A stretch of DNA of 64,000 nucleotides from Empedobacter stercoris (GTDB lineage: Bacteria > Bacteroidota > Bacteroidia > Flavobacteriales > Weeksellaceae), in the NCBI RefSeq assembly GCF_965137335.1, contig NZ_CBCRZD010000002.1; one strand, given 5' to 3'. Numbering within the stretch: position 1 is the first letter of the stretch; each line of letters starts with the position of its first letter. Both the position numbers and the translations under genes were made by a program. Shown here piece after piece: positions 26,732-34,567 of the stretch. The notes under the pieces are model-generated. The model ran no database searches. It saw only the letters and a program-made list of their open reading frames with translations, and was not told the origin of the DNA.

Positions 26732-26805
26732 CTCCTCCTCTTGGGCTCGAACCAAGGACCCTCTGATTAACAGTCAGATGCTCTAACCAACTGAGCTAAG
26801 GAGGA
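26732..26805 (-). tRNA. tRNA-Asn (GTT), copy 1
   Basis: A 74-base cloverleaf on the minus strand: acceptor TCCTCCT/AGGAGGA, D-arm GCTC...GAGC, anticodon loop CTGTTAA (anticodon GTT), T-arm CTTGG-TTCGAGC-CCAAG, discriminator G. CCA is not encoded. It is second in a two-tRNA transcript. Confidence 0.96.
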
Positions 26806-26863
26806 AAATCCGATATTTTGTAAATTTATTTTTAAGTCTTTGTTTGACTTTTTACTAAAAAAG

Positions 26864-26937
26864 CTCCTCCTCTTGGGCTCGAACCAAGGACCCTCTGATT
26901 AACAGTCAGATGCTCTAACCAACTGAGCTAAGGAGGA
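26864..26937 (-). tRNA. tRNA-Asn (GTT), copy 2
   Basis: Identical in all 74 positions to the other tRNA-Asn genes. It is first in the minus-strand pair, 58 bases ahead of copy 1, and lies right behind a consensus promoter. Confidence 0.96.
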
Positions 26938-26957
26938 ATGTTGCTTAATTGTGGGTG

Positions 26958-26988
26958 CAAATATAATAGTATTTTTTACACCCACAAA
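26958..26988 (-). promoter_or_regulatory. Promoter of the tRNA-Asn pair
   Basis: On the minus strand TTTG (26985-26988) and TATATTTG (26958-26965) are 19 bases apart, a full consensus match. The arms of an inverted repeat, GTGGGTG at 26951-26957 and CACCCAC at 26979-26985, bracket the -7 element. Confidence 0.8.
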
Positions 26989-27002
26989 AAATATTTTAAA
27001 TT

Positions 27003-28313
27003 TTATTGAAAAATCATATTGATAATATCATTACCGAAGATGAAAATCATTAATCCTAAGATAATTACAACACCAATCATTTGTGCTTTTTCTAAAACTT
27101 TTTCACTTGGTTTTTTTCCAGTGACCATTTCATAGATAGCAAAAACAGCGTGTCCACCGTCTAAACCAGGTATTGGTAGTAAGTTTATAAAGGCTAACCA
27201 AGCAGAAATCATTGCTGTAAATGACCAGAAAAATAACCAGTTCCATTCTGTTGGCATTTGTTTTACCATTCCAATCGGACCCGCAACTTGCTTACGACCA
27301 TCTTTTACTTGGAATAACGTTCCAATACCACGTACTTGTGTTGCAATTGCTTCAAAAGGCTCTACAATTCCTTTTGCAATACCTTCTCCTATTGTATAAT
27401 CTTCTATCGAAATTAATGATTGTACATATTCAGTAGAAGCATTAAAACCGATTGTACCATCTTTATCTACATTTACCATCAATTCAATAGGTTCACCTTT
27501 TCTTTCGATACTTAAAGAAATCGTTTTTCCTTTGTAATCTTTCAATTTGTTTTTAAAATCAGAAAATAAAGGTGTTGTAAACCCATCCACTGCAATTATT
27601 TTATCACCTTTTAATAAACCTGCTTTTTGGGCGGCACTATTATCCACGATAGAATCAACAACAGTTGGACTTTGCGGAATAAAGAAATTTCCTTTAGCAT
27701 TCAAGATTTCTGTTCTAAAATCTTCTGTAATTGGTAATGATACTTCTTGTCCATCACGTTTTACATCTAAAGTTTCACCTCCCAACAAAGCTTCTTTGCC
27801 TATTTCGTTTAGTGCTTGATATTTTACACCATTTACACCAACAGGAATATCACCTTTCTGTAAACCAAATTTTGTTTGTGTTTCATTTGCTTCAATTCCA
27901 TATTGCATTTTATTTACATCAATAAAACTTTTTCCTTGCGAAATAAAAAGTGCAGCATAAATAATCATTGCTAAAATGATATTGACAATAATACCACCTA
28001 ACATAATAATTAATCGTTGCCAAGCTGGTTTTACTCGGAACTCGTAGGGTTTTGGTTCTTGTTTCATTTGTTCCAAATCCATGCTCTCGTCAATCATTCC
28101 CGAAAGTTTTACATAACCTCCAAGTGGTAACCAACCGATCCCATAAACGGTATCTCCAATTTTCTTTTTCCAAATGGCAAATTTCACATCGAAAAAACAA
28201 AAGAAACGTTCTACTCGAACGCCAAACCATCGTGCTGTAACATAATGTCCAAGTTCGTGCAACATTACTAAAAGCATCAAACTAAGCATTAAGGTAGCTA
28301 TCTGTATTAACAT
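27003..28313 (-). CDS. rseP: Site-2 intramembrane metalloprotease RseP
   Basis: A 436-residue inner-membrane zinc protease that cuts membrane-bound substrates such as anti-sigma factors. The zinc motif HELGH is at residues 19-23 in the first membrane helix, and the third metal ligand is in PGLDGGH near residue 384. In between are additional membrane helices and one clear PDZ domain (GDKIIAVDGF region, about 225-285); a weaker first PDZ may lie around residue 150. It is the first gene read from the tRNA side, in the same direction as gldD, ssb and mutY, which lie upstream. Confidence 0.94.
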   Translation of the reverse strand: MLIQIATLMLSLMLLVMLHELGHYVTARWFGVRVERFFCFFDVKFAIWKKKIGDTVYGIGWLPLGGYVKLSGMIDESMDLEQMKQEPKPYEFRVKPAWQRLIIMLGGIIVNIILAMIIYAALFISQGKSFIDVNKMQYGIEANETQTKFGLQKGDIPVGVNGVKYQALNEIGKEALLGGETLDVKRDGQEVSLPITEDFRTEILNAKGNFFIPQSPTVVDSIVDNSAAQKAGLLKGDKIIAVDGFTTPLFSDFKNKLKDYKGKTISLSIERKGEPIELMVNVDKDGTIGFNASTEYVQSLISIEDYTIGEGIAKGIVEPFEAIATQVRGIGTLFQVKDGRKQVAGPIGMVKQMPTEWNWLFFWSFTAMISAWLAFINLLPIPGLDGGHAVFAIYEMVTGKKPSEKVLEKAQMIGVVIILGLMIFIFGNDIINMIFQ

Positions 28314-28386
28314 ATTATTTTAAATTTGATTATGTTTTAATTTTTAAATGACTACAAAATTAATTGTTTTTATTTACCAACGCATT

Positions 28387-28959
28387 TTATTTTTTCCATT
28401 CTAAGGTTTCTAACAATTTTTTTACATCTTTCTTGATGTAATCAACTGCAGGAGCTAATGAATCTGGCTTTGGTTGAGTTTTGAAATATACCGAACCTGC
28501 CAAAAAATTCTTGAGGCTATCGGTTGCATGAAATTGAATGTTAATTGCGGATTCTCCTCCTAACTCATACATAGTACCAAAAACCTTTCTTTCTGGAAAA
28601 GAAAATTCTTGTGGCGAAATAAAGCTGGCTTTAACCGTCTGTTCTTGTACAAAGCTTTCACTTTCTTTAATTTGAATGATTAAATCTTGAGGTGATTGAA
28701 CTGGAAAATAAGTTAAGTAAATCGTTGCTTTCATGCTTGGATAAACAATATTAAAAGAGTTTGTTTTTTTCCCTTCTATAATTTTCCCAAAATTAGAATA
28801 TTGAAATGTATAAGGAACATTTTCTTTAAATGTAAGGTAAGTTTGCTTAGGATATTCAAGACGAACTTGTCCCAAAGGCTTGGCGATATCCTCGCTTTTA
28901 TTACATGACACAAAAAAAATAGCACTACTACATAATGCTATTATAGTTTTAAAATTCAT
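28387..28959 (-). CDS. gldD: Gliding-motility/T9SS lipoprotein GldD
   Basis: A 190-residue lipoprotein with a signal peptide ending in FFVSC (Cys19). Conserved GldD features are RLEYPKQTY early in the mature chain, IYLTYFPV in the middle, MYELGGESA and the C-terminal YIKKDVKKLLETLEWK. GldD is needed for gliding and type IX secretion in Flavobacterium johnsoniae. I chose the ATG at 28959 because the one at 28995 puts 12 hydrophilic residues before the signal peptide. In most flavobacteria gldE lies between ssb and gldD; here ssb is directly upstream and gldE is absent. Confidence 0.88.
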   Translation of the reverse strand: MNFKTIIALCSSAIFFVSCNKSEDIAKPLGQVRLEYPKQTYLTFKENVPYTFQYSNFGKIIEGKKTNSFNIVYPSMKATIYLTYFPVQSPQDLIIQIKESESFVQEQTVKASFISPQEFSFPERKVFGTMYELGGESAINIQFHATDSLKNFLAGSVYFKTQPKPDSLAPAVDYIKKDVKKLLETLEWKK

Positions 28960-29010
28960 GGTATAACGTAAAACGTTAGATTTTGTAAAATTCATTTAAT
29001 AATTTAATTT

Positions 29011-29460
29011 CTAAAAAGGCAAATCGTCCTCTCCTTCATCGATAAAAGGAGGTTCAATTGTTGTATTTTCTTGTGTTTTCTGAACTTTGTTTTGTTCGTT
29101 TTGCATTGCTTGTCGTTGCTCATGATCAATTTTTGGTGTTAAAAATTCGATAGAGTTGGCAACAATTTCTGTTGTATAACGCATTTGTCCATTATCGTCC
29201 CATTTACGAGTTTTGATACGTCCTTCAACAAAAACTTTATCTCCTTTTTTTAGATAACGATCACATAATTCTGCCAACTTATTTCGTGTCACAATATTGT
29301 GCCATTCTGTTTCAGTAATACGTTCTCCTGTCCTCGAAATGTACGATTCTGTTGTGGCAATAGGAAATCGTCCAATGCAATTTTGTTCATCAAAATGATG
29401 CAATTTTACATCATCACCTAAATTCCCAATCAAAAGTACTTTATTCGTTGTTCCATTCAT
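29011..29460 (-). CDS. ssb: Single-stranded DNA-binding protein
   Basis: A 149-residue cytoplasmic protein with an OB-fold N-terminal part (start MNGTTNKVLLIGNLGDDV; GDKVFVEGRIKTRKW) and the acidic C-terminal tip EGEDDLPF that recruits repair proteins. It lies 35 bases after the mutY stop on the same strand, so the base-excision and strand-binding genes are probably one transcript with gldD. Confidence 0.95.
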   Translation of the reverse strand: MNGTTNKVLLIGNLGDDVKLHHFDEQNCIGRFPIATTESYISRTGERITETEWHNIVTRNKLAELCDRYLKKGDKVFVEGRIKTRKWDDNGQMRYTTEIVANSIEFLTPKIDHEQRQAMQNEQNKVQKTQENTTIEPPFIDEGEDDLPF

Positions 29461-29495
29461 AGCTATAGGTTTTTAGTGGCTTGTAACATACAAAG

Positions 29496-30536
29496 TTAAT
29501 CCAAATAATGTTTATTTATAAATTTTTCTATTGGTTTTGGAAGCGGATAATCTTCGAGATCATTTAGAGAAATCATTTCAAAATTATTTTCTGCTTTCAT
29601 TTTTGTTATTTCATTTAAAGATACATTTAATTTCCAATATTTTATAAATAAATTTTGATGGGATAAAACATGTTTTTCTTCTTCTATGAAAGTTAGTTTA
29701 TTTTCAAGATTTTGATCTAAAATCCAACCTTTATCCAATAAATCAGTTTCAGTTTCAATTTTAGGAAAAGTGAATAAATTTTTCCAAACATCATTACCCG
29801 TTCGTTTTGAAAAAGCAATTGTTGATTCATTTTCGATAATGATAAAATGTAAAAAACGATTCGACACTTTTGTTTTTTTTAACTTTACAGGAAGTTCGGT
29901 CACTTTATTCAACCGAAGAGCTTCGCACGATTCGTTTAAAGGGCAAATTTCACACTTTGGTTGTTTAGGCGTACAAATCGTTGCGCCAAGATCCATTACG
30001 GCTTGATTAAAATCTCCTGGACGTTTTTTATCAATGATTTCTAAACCTAAATCCCAAAATATTTTCTTGGTTTTAGGTGAGCTTATATCATCCTCAATAT
30101 TAAAATATCGAGCAAAAACACGAAACATATTACCATCTACTGCAGGGACAGCTTCATTGTAAACAATTGATGAAATAGCAGCTGCTGTATAATCTCCAAT
30201 TCCTTTTAGTTTCTTTAAATCGTTGAAATTTGTAGGAAAATGTCCATTTAATTCATCAGAAATCACTTTCGAAGTGTAATGTAAATTTCTTGCACGCGAA
30301 TAGTAACCTAATCCTTGCCAGAGTTTTAGGACTTTTTGCTCCTCTGCATTTGCTAAATCAAAAATTGTATCAAATTCTTGTATGAAATTATTGTAAAATT
30401 TCATACCTTGGTCAACCCTTGTTTGTTGGAGAATTATTTCCGATAACCAAATGCGAAAAGGGTCTTTTGTATGACGCCATGGTAAATCTCGTTTATTTTT
30501 GTCAAAATATGACAAAATCAGATAGTTGAAGTTCAT
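29496..30536 (-). CDS. mutY: A/G-specific adenine DNA glycosylase
   Basis: Removes adenine mispaired with 8-oxoguanine. The 346-residue protein has the helix-hairpin-helix LKGIGDYTAAAI with the catalytic Asp in VPAVDGN downstream, the iron-sulphur cysteines in the pattern C-x6-C-x2-C-x5-C (from CTPKQPKCEIC), and a C-terminal NUDT-like domain that reads the oxidised base. I chose the ATG at 30536 because the family starts directly before the YFDKNKRDLPWR region; an in-frame ATG at 30596 lies across the divergent HU promoter. Confidence 0.93.
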   Translation of the reverse strand: MNFNYLILSYFDKNKRDLPWRHTKDPFRIWLSEIILQQTRVDQGMKFYNNFIQEFDTIFDLANAEEQKVLKLWQGLGYYSRARNLHYTSKVISDELNGHFPTNFNDLKKLKGIGDYTAAAISSIVYNEAVPAVDGNMFRVFARYFNIEDDISSPKTKKIFWDLGLEIIDKKRPGDFNQAVMDLGATICTPKQPKCEICPLNESCEALRLNKVTELPVKLKKTKVSNRFLHFIIIENESTIAFSKRTGNDVWKNLFTFPKIETETDLLDKGWILDQNLENKLTFIEEEKHVLSHQNLFIKYWKLNVSLNEITKMKAENNFEMISLNDLEDYPLPKPIEKFINKHYLD

Positions 30537-30575
30537 AAAAACTATTAAAATGTTTTTTTGTTGAGATACATTCGT

Positions 30576-30583
30576 TATATTTG
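30576..30583 (+). promoter_or_regulatory. -7 element of the HU gene
   Basis: TATATTTG fits the consensus and lies 36 bases before the HU start codon. The nearest upstream TTTG (30557-30560) is spaced only 15. Confidence 0.55.
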
Positions 30584-30619
30584 CACCCGCTTTCAAATTT
30601 AAGAATAATAAGAGGAATT

Positions 30620-30916
30620 ATGACAAAGGCAGAAATAGTAAATAACATTTCAAGTAAATTAGGACTTGAAAAGAGCGATACTCAAAGAGTGGTAGAATCG
30701 TTTATGGAGGAGGTGATTAAATCATTAGTAGAAGGAGAAAATGTATACTTAAGAGGATTTGGATCTTTTACTATTAAAACTAGAGCAGAAAAAACAGGTA
30801 GAAATATCACAAAAGGTACGTCTATTATTATTCCAGCTCACAACGTTCCTACATTCAAACCAGCTAAGACTTTCATCGAAGATGTAAAGACTAGTGAAGC
30901 AAACGTAATCAAATAA
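30620..30916 (+). CDS. HU-family DNA-binding protein
   Basis: A 98-residue nucleoid protein of the HU/IHF type. It starts MTKAEIVNNISSKLGL and has the DNA-binding beta-arm region with GRNITKGTSIIIPAHNVP and the closing FKPAKTF; in this family the arm binds the minor groove and bends DNA. The ATG at 30620 is preferred over an in-frame one at 30581 inside the promoter. AGAGGA lies just upstream, a possible Shine-Dalgarno, which is unusual for this phylum. It is followed by a 30-residue basic protein gene and a terminator. Confidence 0.92.
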   Translation: MTKAEIVNNISSKLGLEKSDTQRVVESFMEEVIKSLVEGENVYLRGFGSFTIKTRAEKTGRNITKGTSIIIPAHNVPTFKPAKTFIEDVKTSEANVIK

Positions 30917-30934
30917 CAATAAAATAATTGTATC

Positions 30935-31027
30935 ATGCCAAGCGGAAAAAAACGTAAAAGACATAAGGTAGCGACGCACAAACGCAAAAAACGTCGTCGT
31001 CTTAACAGACACAAAAAGAAAAAATAA
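30935..31027 (+). CDS. 30-residue, very basic conserved protein (possible ribosome component)
   Basis: A short frame, MPSGKKRKRHKVATHKRKKR at the start and ending LNRHKKKK, with more than half Lys/Arg. I recall near-identical proteins between an HU gene and the RNase E/G gene across flavobacteria, so conservation of sequence and position argues that it is real. Its composition suggests an RNA- or ribosome-binding role; a small extra ribosomal protein (bL38) was reported from the Flavobacterium johnsoniae ribosome, and this may be it, but I cannot confirm the match. It starts 18 bases after the HU stop and shares its terminator. Confidence 0.75.
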   Translation: MPSGKKRKRHKVATHKRKKRRRLNRHKKKK

Positions 31028-31068
31028 TTAGTAGCTCGCTATTAATAATTTTAGTCTTTTTACAAGAT

Positions 31069-31104
31069 AGCACTTTTCAATGTAAATTTTGGAAAGTGCT
31101 TTTA
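31069..31104 (+). terminator. Terminator of HU-basic protein operon
   Basis: A 10-bp stem AGCACTTTTC/GGAAAGTGCT (one G-T pair) with a 12-base loop is followed by TTTTAT. It separates the operon from rng. Confidence 0.75.
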
Positions 31105-31129
31105 TCATTTTTAAAAACATAATTTTTTG

Positions 31130-32701
31130 ATGAGTAAAGAATTAGTGATTTCAGCCTTAGCTGATCAAGTACGCATCGCAGTTTTAGATGAAGGTCGCTT
31201 GATGGAATTTCATCAAGACACTGCAAATGATGGCTTTGCAGTTGGCGACATTTACTTGGGTAAAATCAAAAAATTAGCTCCCAGTTTAAATGCAACCTTT
31301 GTTGACATTGGTTATTCGAAAGATGCATTTTTACATTATCATGACTTAGGTCCACAAATACGTTCGTCAAATGCTTACAACAAAATTGTAGCAAATGGAA
31401 CGTACAAAACCGAAAAATTGAAAAACTTCCGTATGGAAAAACCAATTGACAAAGATGGTCTGATTACAGAAATCTTTGCACCAGGTGATTCCGTTTTAGT
31501 TCAAATTACAAAAGAACCAATCCATACGAAAGGACCAAGAATTACTTCTGAAATTTCAATTGCTGGTCGTTATTTAGTTTTAGTTCCTTTCTCGGAACGT
31601 GTTTCGATTTCACAAAAAATCAAACAAAAACCAGAGCGCGATCGTTTAATCAAAATTTTAGAAGGTTTAACACCCGAAGGCTTCGGAGTGATCATCAGAA
31701 CTGTTGCTGAAGATAAAAATGCTGACGAATTACAAGCAGACTTGGCTTATTTGTTGAACAAATGGACACAAGTTTTCAAAAATCTTCAGAAAAAGAAAGC
31801 TCCTTCTAAAATTCTTAGTGAAATGGACAGAGCTTCATCTATCTTGAGAGATAATTTTAACGATGATTTTGTTAAAATTTCTGTTGATGATGCTGAATTA
31901 GCTGACGAAATGCGCGAGTATTTGGAAGTCATAGCACCAGATAAAGTAAATTTGGTGAAAGAATATGAAGATCCTTTTGTTCCAATTTTCGAAAAGTTTA
32001 ATGTCGAAAGACAAATCAAACAAGCTTTTGGTAAAACGGTAACTATTCCTCAATCTAAAGGTGCTTACCTCGTGATTGAACACACAGAAGCGTTACACGT
32101 AATTGATGTAAACTCGGGAAATATTTCTCGTAACTCTAAAAATCAAGAAGATTCAGCTTTTGCCGTAAACAAAATTGCTGCTTCTGAAATTGCACGTCAG
32201 TTACGCTTACGCGATATGGGAGGAATTGTTGTGGTCGATTTTATAGACATGACTGATGCAGAACATAAAAAAGAATTGTTTGAGCATCTGAGAGCTGAAA
32301 TGTCGAAAGAAAAAGCAAAACATAAGATTTTGCCACCAAGTAAATTTGGATTGATTCAGATCACAAGACAACGAGTTCGCCCAGAGGTGAATTTTATAAC
32401 GACTGAAGAAAATCCGAACCAAGAATCGAATGAAGTAGAAGCACCTATCGTTACAATTGATAAAATTGAACAAGTGCTCTTGAATATCCTTGACAGAAAA
32501 GATAAGGATTTACGAAAGATGTCATTGCATGTGCATCCTTTCGTAGCTGCTTATTTACAACATGGATTGCCAAGCATTCAGATGAAATGGTTTTTTAAGC
32601 ATAAAAAGTGGATTAAGATTGTGCCAAGAGATGCGTACAAATACTTACAATTTAACTTCTTGGATAAAGATCATAATACACTTTACAACGAATCAAATTA
32701 A
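31130..32701 (+). CDS. rng: Ribonuclease E/G family protein
   Basis: A 523-residue endoribonuclease of the RNase G type, acting in rRNA maturation or mRNA decay. It has an N-terminal S1-like RNA-binding region (GDIYLGKIKKLAPSLNATF; VDIGYSKDAFLH), the RNase E/G catalytic block with the two metal-binding aspartates in HVIDVNSGN and VVVDFIDM, and no long C-terminal scaffold. I chose the ATG at 31130; a TTG three bases earlier could also start it. It follows the terminator of the HU operon and ends in a bidirectional terminator. Confidence 0.92.
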   Translation: MSKELVISALADQVRIAVLDEGRLMEFHQDTANDGFAVGDIYLGKIKKLAPSLNATFVDIGYSKDAFLHYHDLGPQIRSSNAYNKIVANGTYKTEKLKNFRMEKPIDKDGLITEIFAPGDSVLVQITKEPIHTKGPRITSEISIAGRYLVLVPFSERVSISQKIKQKPERDRLIKILEGLTPEGFGVIIRTVAEDKNADELQADLAYLLNKWTQVFKNLQKKKAPSKILSEMDRASSILRDNFNDDFVKISVDDAELADEMREYLEVIAPDKVNLVKEYEDPFVPIFEKFNVERQIKQAFGKTVTIPQSKGAYLVIEHTEALHVIDVNSGNISRNSKNQEDSAFAVNKIAASEIARQLRLRDMGGIVVVDFIDMTDAEHKKELFEHLRAEMSKEKAKHKILPPSKFGLIQITRQRVRPEVNFITTEENPNQESNEVEAPIVTIDKIEQVLLNILDRKDKDLRKMSLHVHPFVAAYLQHGLPSIQMKWFFKHKKWIKIVPRDAYKYLQFNFLDKDHNTLYNESN

Positions 32702-32702
32702 T

Positions 32703-32735
32703 AAAAAAACCTGCTCTATTGAGCAGGTTTTTTTA
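32703..32735. terminator. Bidirectional terminator, rng / GLPGLI gene
   Basis: An 11-bp stem AAAACCTGCTC/GAGCAGGTTTT with a 4-base loop. It touches the stop codon of the convergent minus-strand gene. Confidence 0.85.
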
Positions 32736-33461
32736 AGTTTTGTCAACACCTTGTTTTTGAGATTCTTTAAACTTTTCATCAATTTTTCTGTAATAATCAC
32801 CGATAAAAACTTTGAATTCCACATCATTCATTTGCCCCCCTTTACTCGGTTTCTGAATTAATATTTTATTGTCAAGTTTGATAGATTCTAGTGTTATCGT
32901 TGTAAAAGTTGTTGGTTTTTCTATAACTGTAGATTTTACTTCTAAAATTAAACCTGGTAAATTATTATATTTATTAGGTCCACATTTACTTTTAATATCC
33001 TTTGAAAACCAAGCTTCTACAAGATGAATATCGTTGTTTAAGATAGCTTTTCTTACTTTATAACCATTAATAATTTTAGTCTCTTTTGTAAGTTTCCAAT
33101 CATTATTTTCGATTATATCACTAACCAAATAAGCTTTTCCATCAACGCTTTTTTCAATGATTTTTTCGTTAGAATTAAAATCTAAATATGTTTGTTTGTC
33201 AACTACATCTCCTTCAACGGTAAATATAGTCATTCTACTTCCCTGAGAATTATCAATTCGTTGAAGTTCTTTGGATAAACATTTATCTTTATCAACAAAT
33301 AATTCATAGAATTTAGGTTTTGAATAAGCTTCTTCTAATTGTTTTGCCTTTTCGGGTGATGTATTTGAAATGGTTACAAAATTTCTAATTTCATATTCGA
33401 CCTTGAATTTTTCTTGAGCAAAAGTCATGAAAGGAATAAAGAGCAATAGTAAGTATTTCAT
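32733..33461 (-). CDS. GLPGLI-family exported protein
   Basis: A 242-residue protein with a short signal peptide (cleavage after MTFAQ). It belongs to the GLPGLI family, restricted to Bacteroidota, recognised by the motif NLPGLILEV (about residue 185) and by the preceding VEAWFSKDIK segment. Function is unknown; members occur in many copies per genome and are predicted to be in the periplasm or at the surface. Here the first Gly of the name-giving motif is Asn. It is a single gene convergent with rng. Confidence 0.82.
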   Translation of the reverse strand: MKYLLLLFIPFMTFAQEKFKVEYEIRNFVTISNTSPEKAKQLEEAYSKPKFYELFVDKDKCLSKELQRIDNSQGSRMTIFTVEGDVVDKQTYLDFNSNEKIIEKSVDGKAYLVSDIIENNDWKLTKETKIINGYKVRKAILNNDIHLVEAWFSKDIKSKCGPNKYNNLPGLILEVKSTVIEKPTTFTTITLESIKLDNKILIQKPSKGGQMNDVEFKVFIGDYYRKIDEKFKESQKQGVDKT

Positions 33462-33563
33462 TTGTGTTAATTAAAAGTGAATTAAATATACTAAAAAAAA
33501 TAGAGAACTAATTAACAAAAGCTTTTCGCGATTTTCTTTATTTTAGCTAATTAATCCATTACG

Positions 33564-34238
33564 ATGATAAAAATCTTACGAATACTACTAAAATCCTTAG
33601 CTACTTTAGTATTACTTGTTATGGTATACTTGCTTGCAGTGGTTTTGTTGCCGTTAATTCCTGTGCACAAAGAAAAACAGAAATCAACAGATCAAATAAC
33701 GGCTTATATTTTAACAAATGGTGTACATACAGATATTGTGGTTCCTGTGAAATCTGAAGCAATTGATTGGTCATTTTTCGTACCATTTTCCGATACAAAA
33801 TCGAAGAAAGAATATAAATACATTGCTTTTGGTTGGGGAGATAAAGGTTTTTATTTGGATACGCCAGAATGGAATGATCTTAAACTTACAACAGCTTTTA
33901 ATGCTGCTTTTTGGTTAGGAGATTCAGCGATGCACACTACTTTTTATGATAATATGACAGTTGGCGAAGATTGCAAAAGAATCTCTTTGAGTTTAGAAGA
34001 GTATCAAAATCTGATCGTATATATTAAAAATTCATTTGATTTGGATCAAAATTCTAAAGTAGAATTGGTTGAAACAGATGCAGTTTATGGAGAGCGTGAT
34101 GCGTTTTATGAAGCGAAAGGAAGTTATAGCTTATTTTTTACGTGCAATACTTGGGCTTCAAGTGCCTTAAAAGCGGCAAATAAAAAAGCTCCTTTATGGA
34201 CAGCAACCCAACAAGGGATATTTTATCATTACAAATAA
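33564..34238 (+). CDS. DUF2459 / TIGR02117-family protein
   Basis: A 224-residue protein with one N-terminal membrane helix (residues about 6-32) and a soluble part, with TNGVHTDIVVP, FGWGDKGFYL and the C-terminal FFTCNTWASSALKAA. These segments match the DUF2459/TIGR02117 family. Conserved His, Asp, Cys and Asn residues in these blocks look like a peptidase-like active site, but no activity is known to me. It is a single gene next to the tRNA-Asn on the right. Confidence 0.75.
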   Translation: MIKILRILLKSLATLVLLVMVYLLAVVLLPLIPVHKEKQKSTDQITAYILTNGVHTDIVVPVKSEAIDWSFFVPFSDTKSKKEYKYIAFGWGDKGFYLDTPEWNDLKLTTAFNAAFWLGDSAMHTTFYDNMTVGEDCKRISLSLEEYQNLIVYIKNSFDLDQNSKVELVETDAVYGERDAFYEAKGSYSLFFTCNTWASSALKAANKKAPLWTATQQGIFYHYK

Positions 34239-34321
34239 CGTTGAATAAAATTATTTCTAATTCATTTTCAAAGAGTTGTTTGTTTTAGCGACTTTCAGCG
34301 CAAAAAAAAATAGTTTTAAGA

Positions 34322-34352
34322 TTTGGAAGTAATAAAATTTGCTCTATATTTG
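34322..34352 (+). promoter_or_regulatory. Promoter of plus-strand tRNA-Asn
   Basis: TTTG (34322-34325) and TATATTTG (34345-34352) are 19 bases apart, an exact consensus. The following bases are shared with the tRNA-Phe promoter. Confidence 0.8.
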
Positions 34353-34375
34353 CATCACAATATCGATAACGATAC

Positions 34376-34449
34376 TCCTCCTTAGCTCAGTTGGTTAGAG
34401 CATCTGACTGTTAATCAGAGGGTCCTTGGTTCGAGCCCAAGAGGAGGAG
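34376..34449 (+). tRNA. tRNA-Asn (GTT), copy 3
   Basis: Same 74 bases as the two minus-strand copies, anticodon GTT in loop CTGTTAA, discriminator G, no encoded CCA. It has its own promoter and terminator. Confidence 0.96.
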
Positions 34450-34487
34450 CAAAAAAGACAATCATTACGATTGTCTTTTTTTATTTT
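34450..34487 (+). terminator. Terminator of plus-strand tRNA-Asn
   Basis: Same hairpin as after meaB: stem AAAAAGACAATC/GATTGTCTTTTT with loop ATTAC and a T run. Confidence 0.85.
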
Positions 34488-34567
34488 ACAAATATTTAAC
34501 ACTACATCACACAACCTTTTCTCCTCTTAGATCATCTTACAAGTAGAAAACAAAAAATAAATTTAGT

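Larger units (their letters stand above)
26693..26805. repeat. 113-bp inverted repeat, left copy (tRNA-Asn plus terminator)
   Basis: Reverse-complementing 26693-26805 gives a sequence identical, base for base as I read it, to 34376-34488. It covers the end of meaB, the bidirectional terminator and a whole tRNA-Asn gene. Identity stops exactly at the tRNA 5' end. Confidence 0.85.
34376..34488. repeat. 113-bp inverted repeat, right copy
   Basis: Exact inverted match of 26693-26805, covering the tRNA-Asn and its terminator and ending in the bases that correspond to the end of meaB in the left copy. Confidence 0.85.

Noticed and set aside
26732..26937. Two near copies considered as direct repeats of a mobile element
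   Set aside because: They are two tRNA-Asn genes in one transcript; no inverted ends or transposase are present.
28960..29010. Searched the ssb-gldD spacer for a remnant of gldE
   Set aside because: The spacer is about 50 bases and shows no membrane-protein coding sequence.
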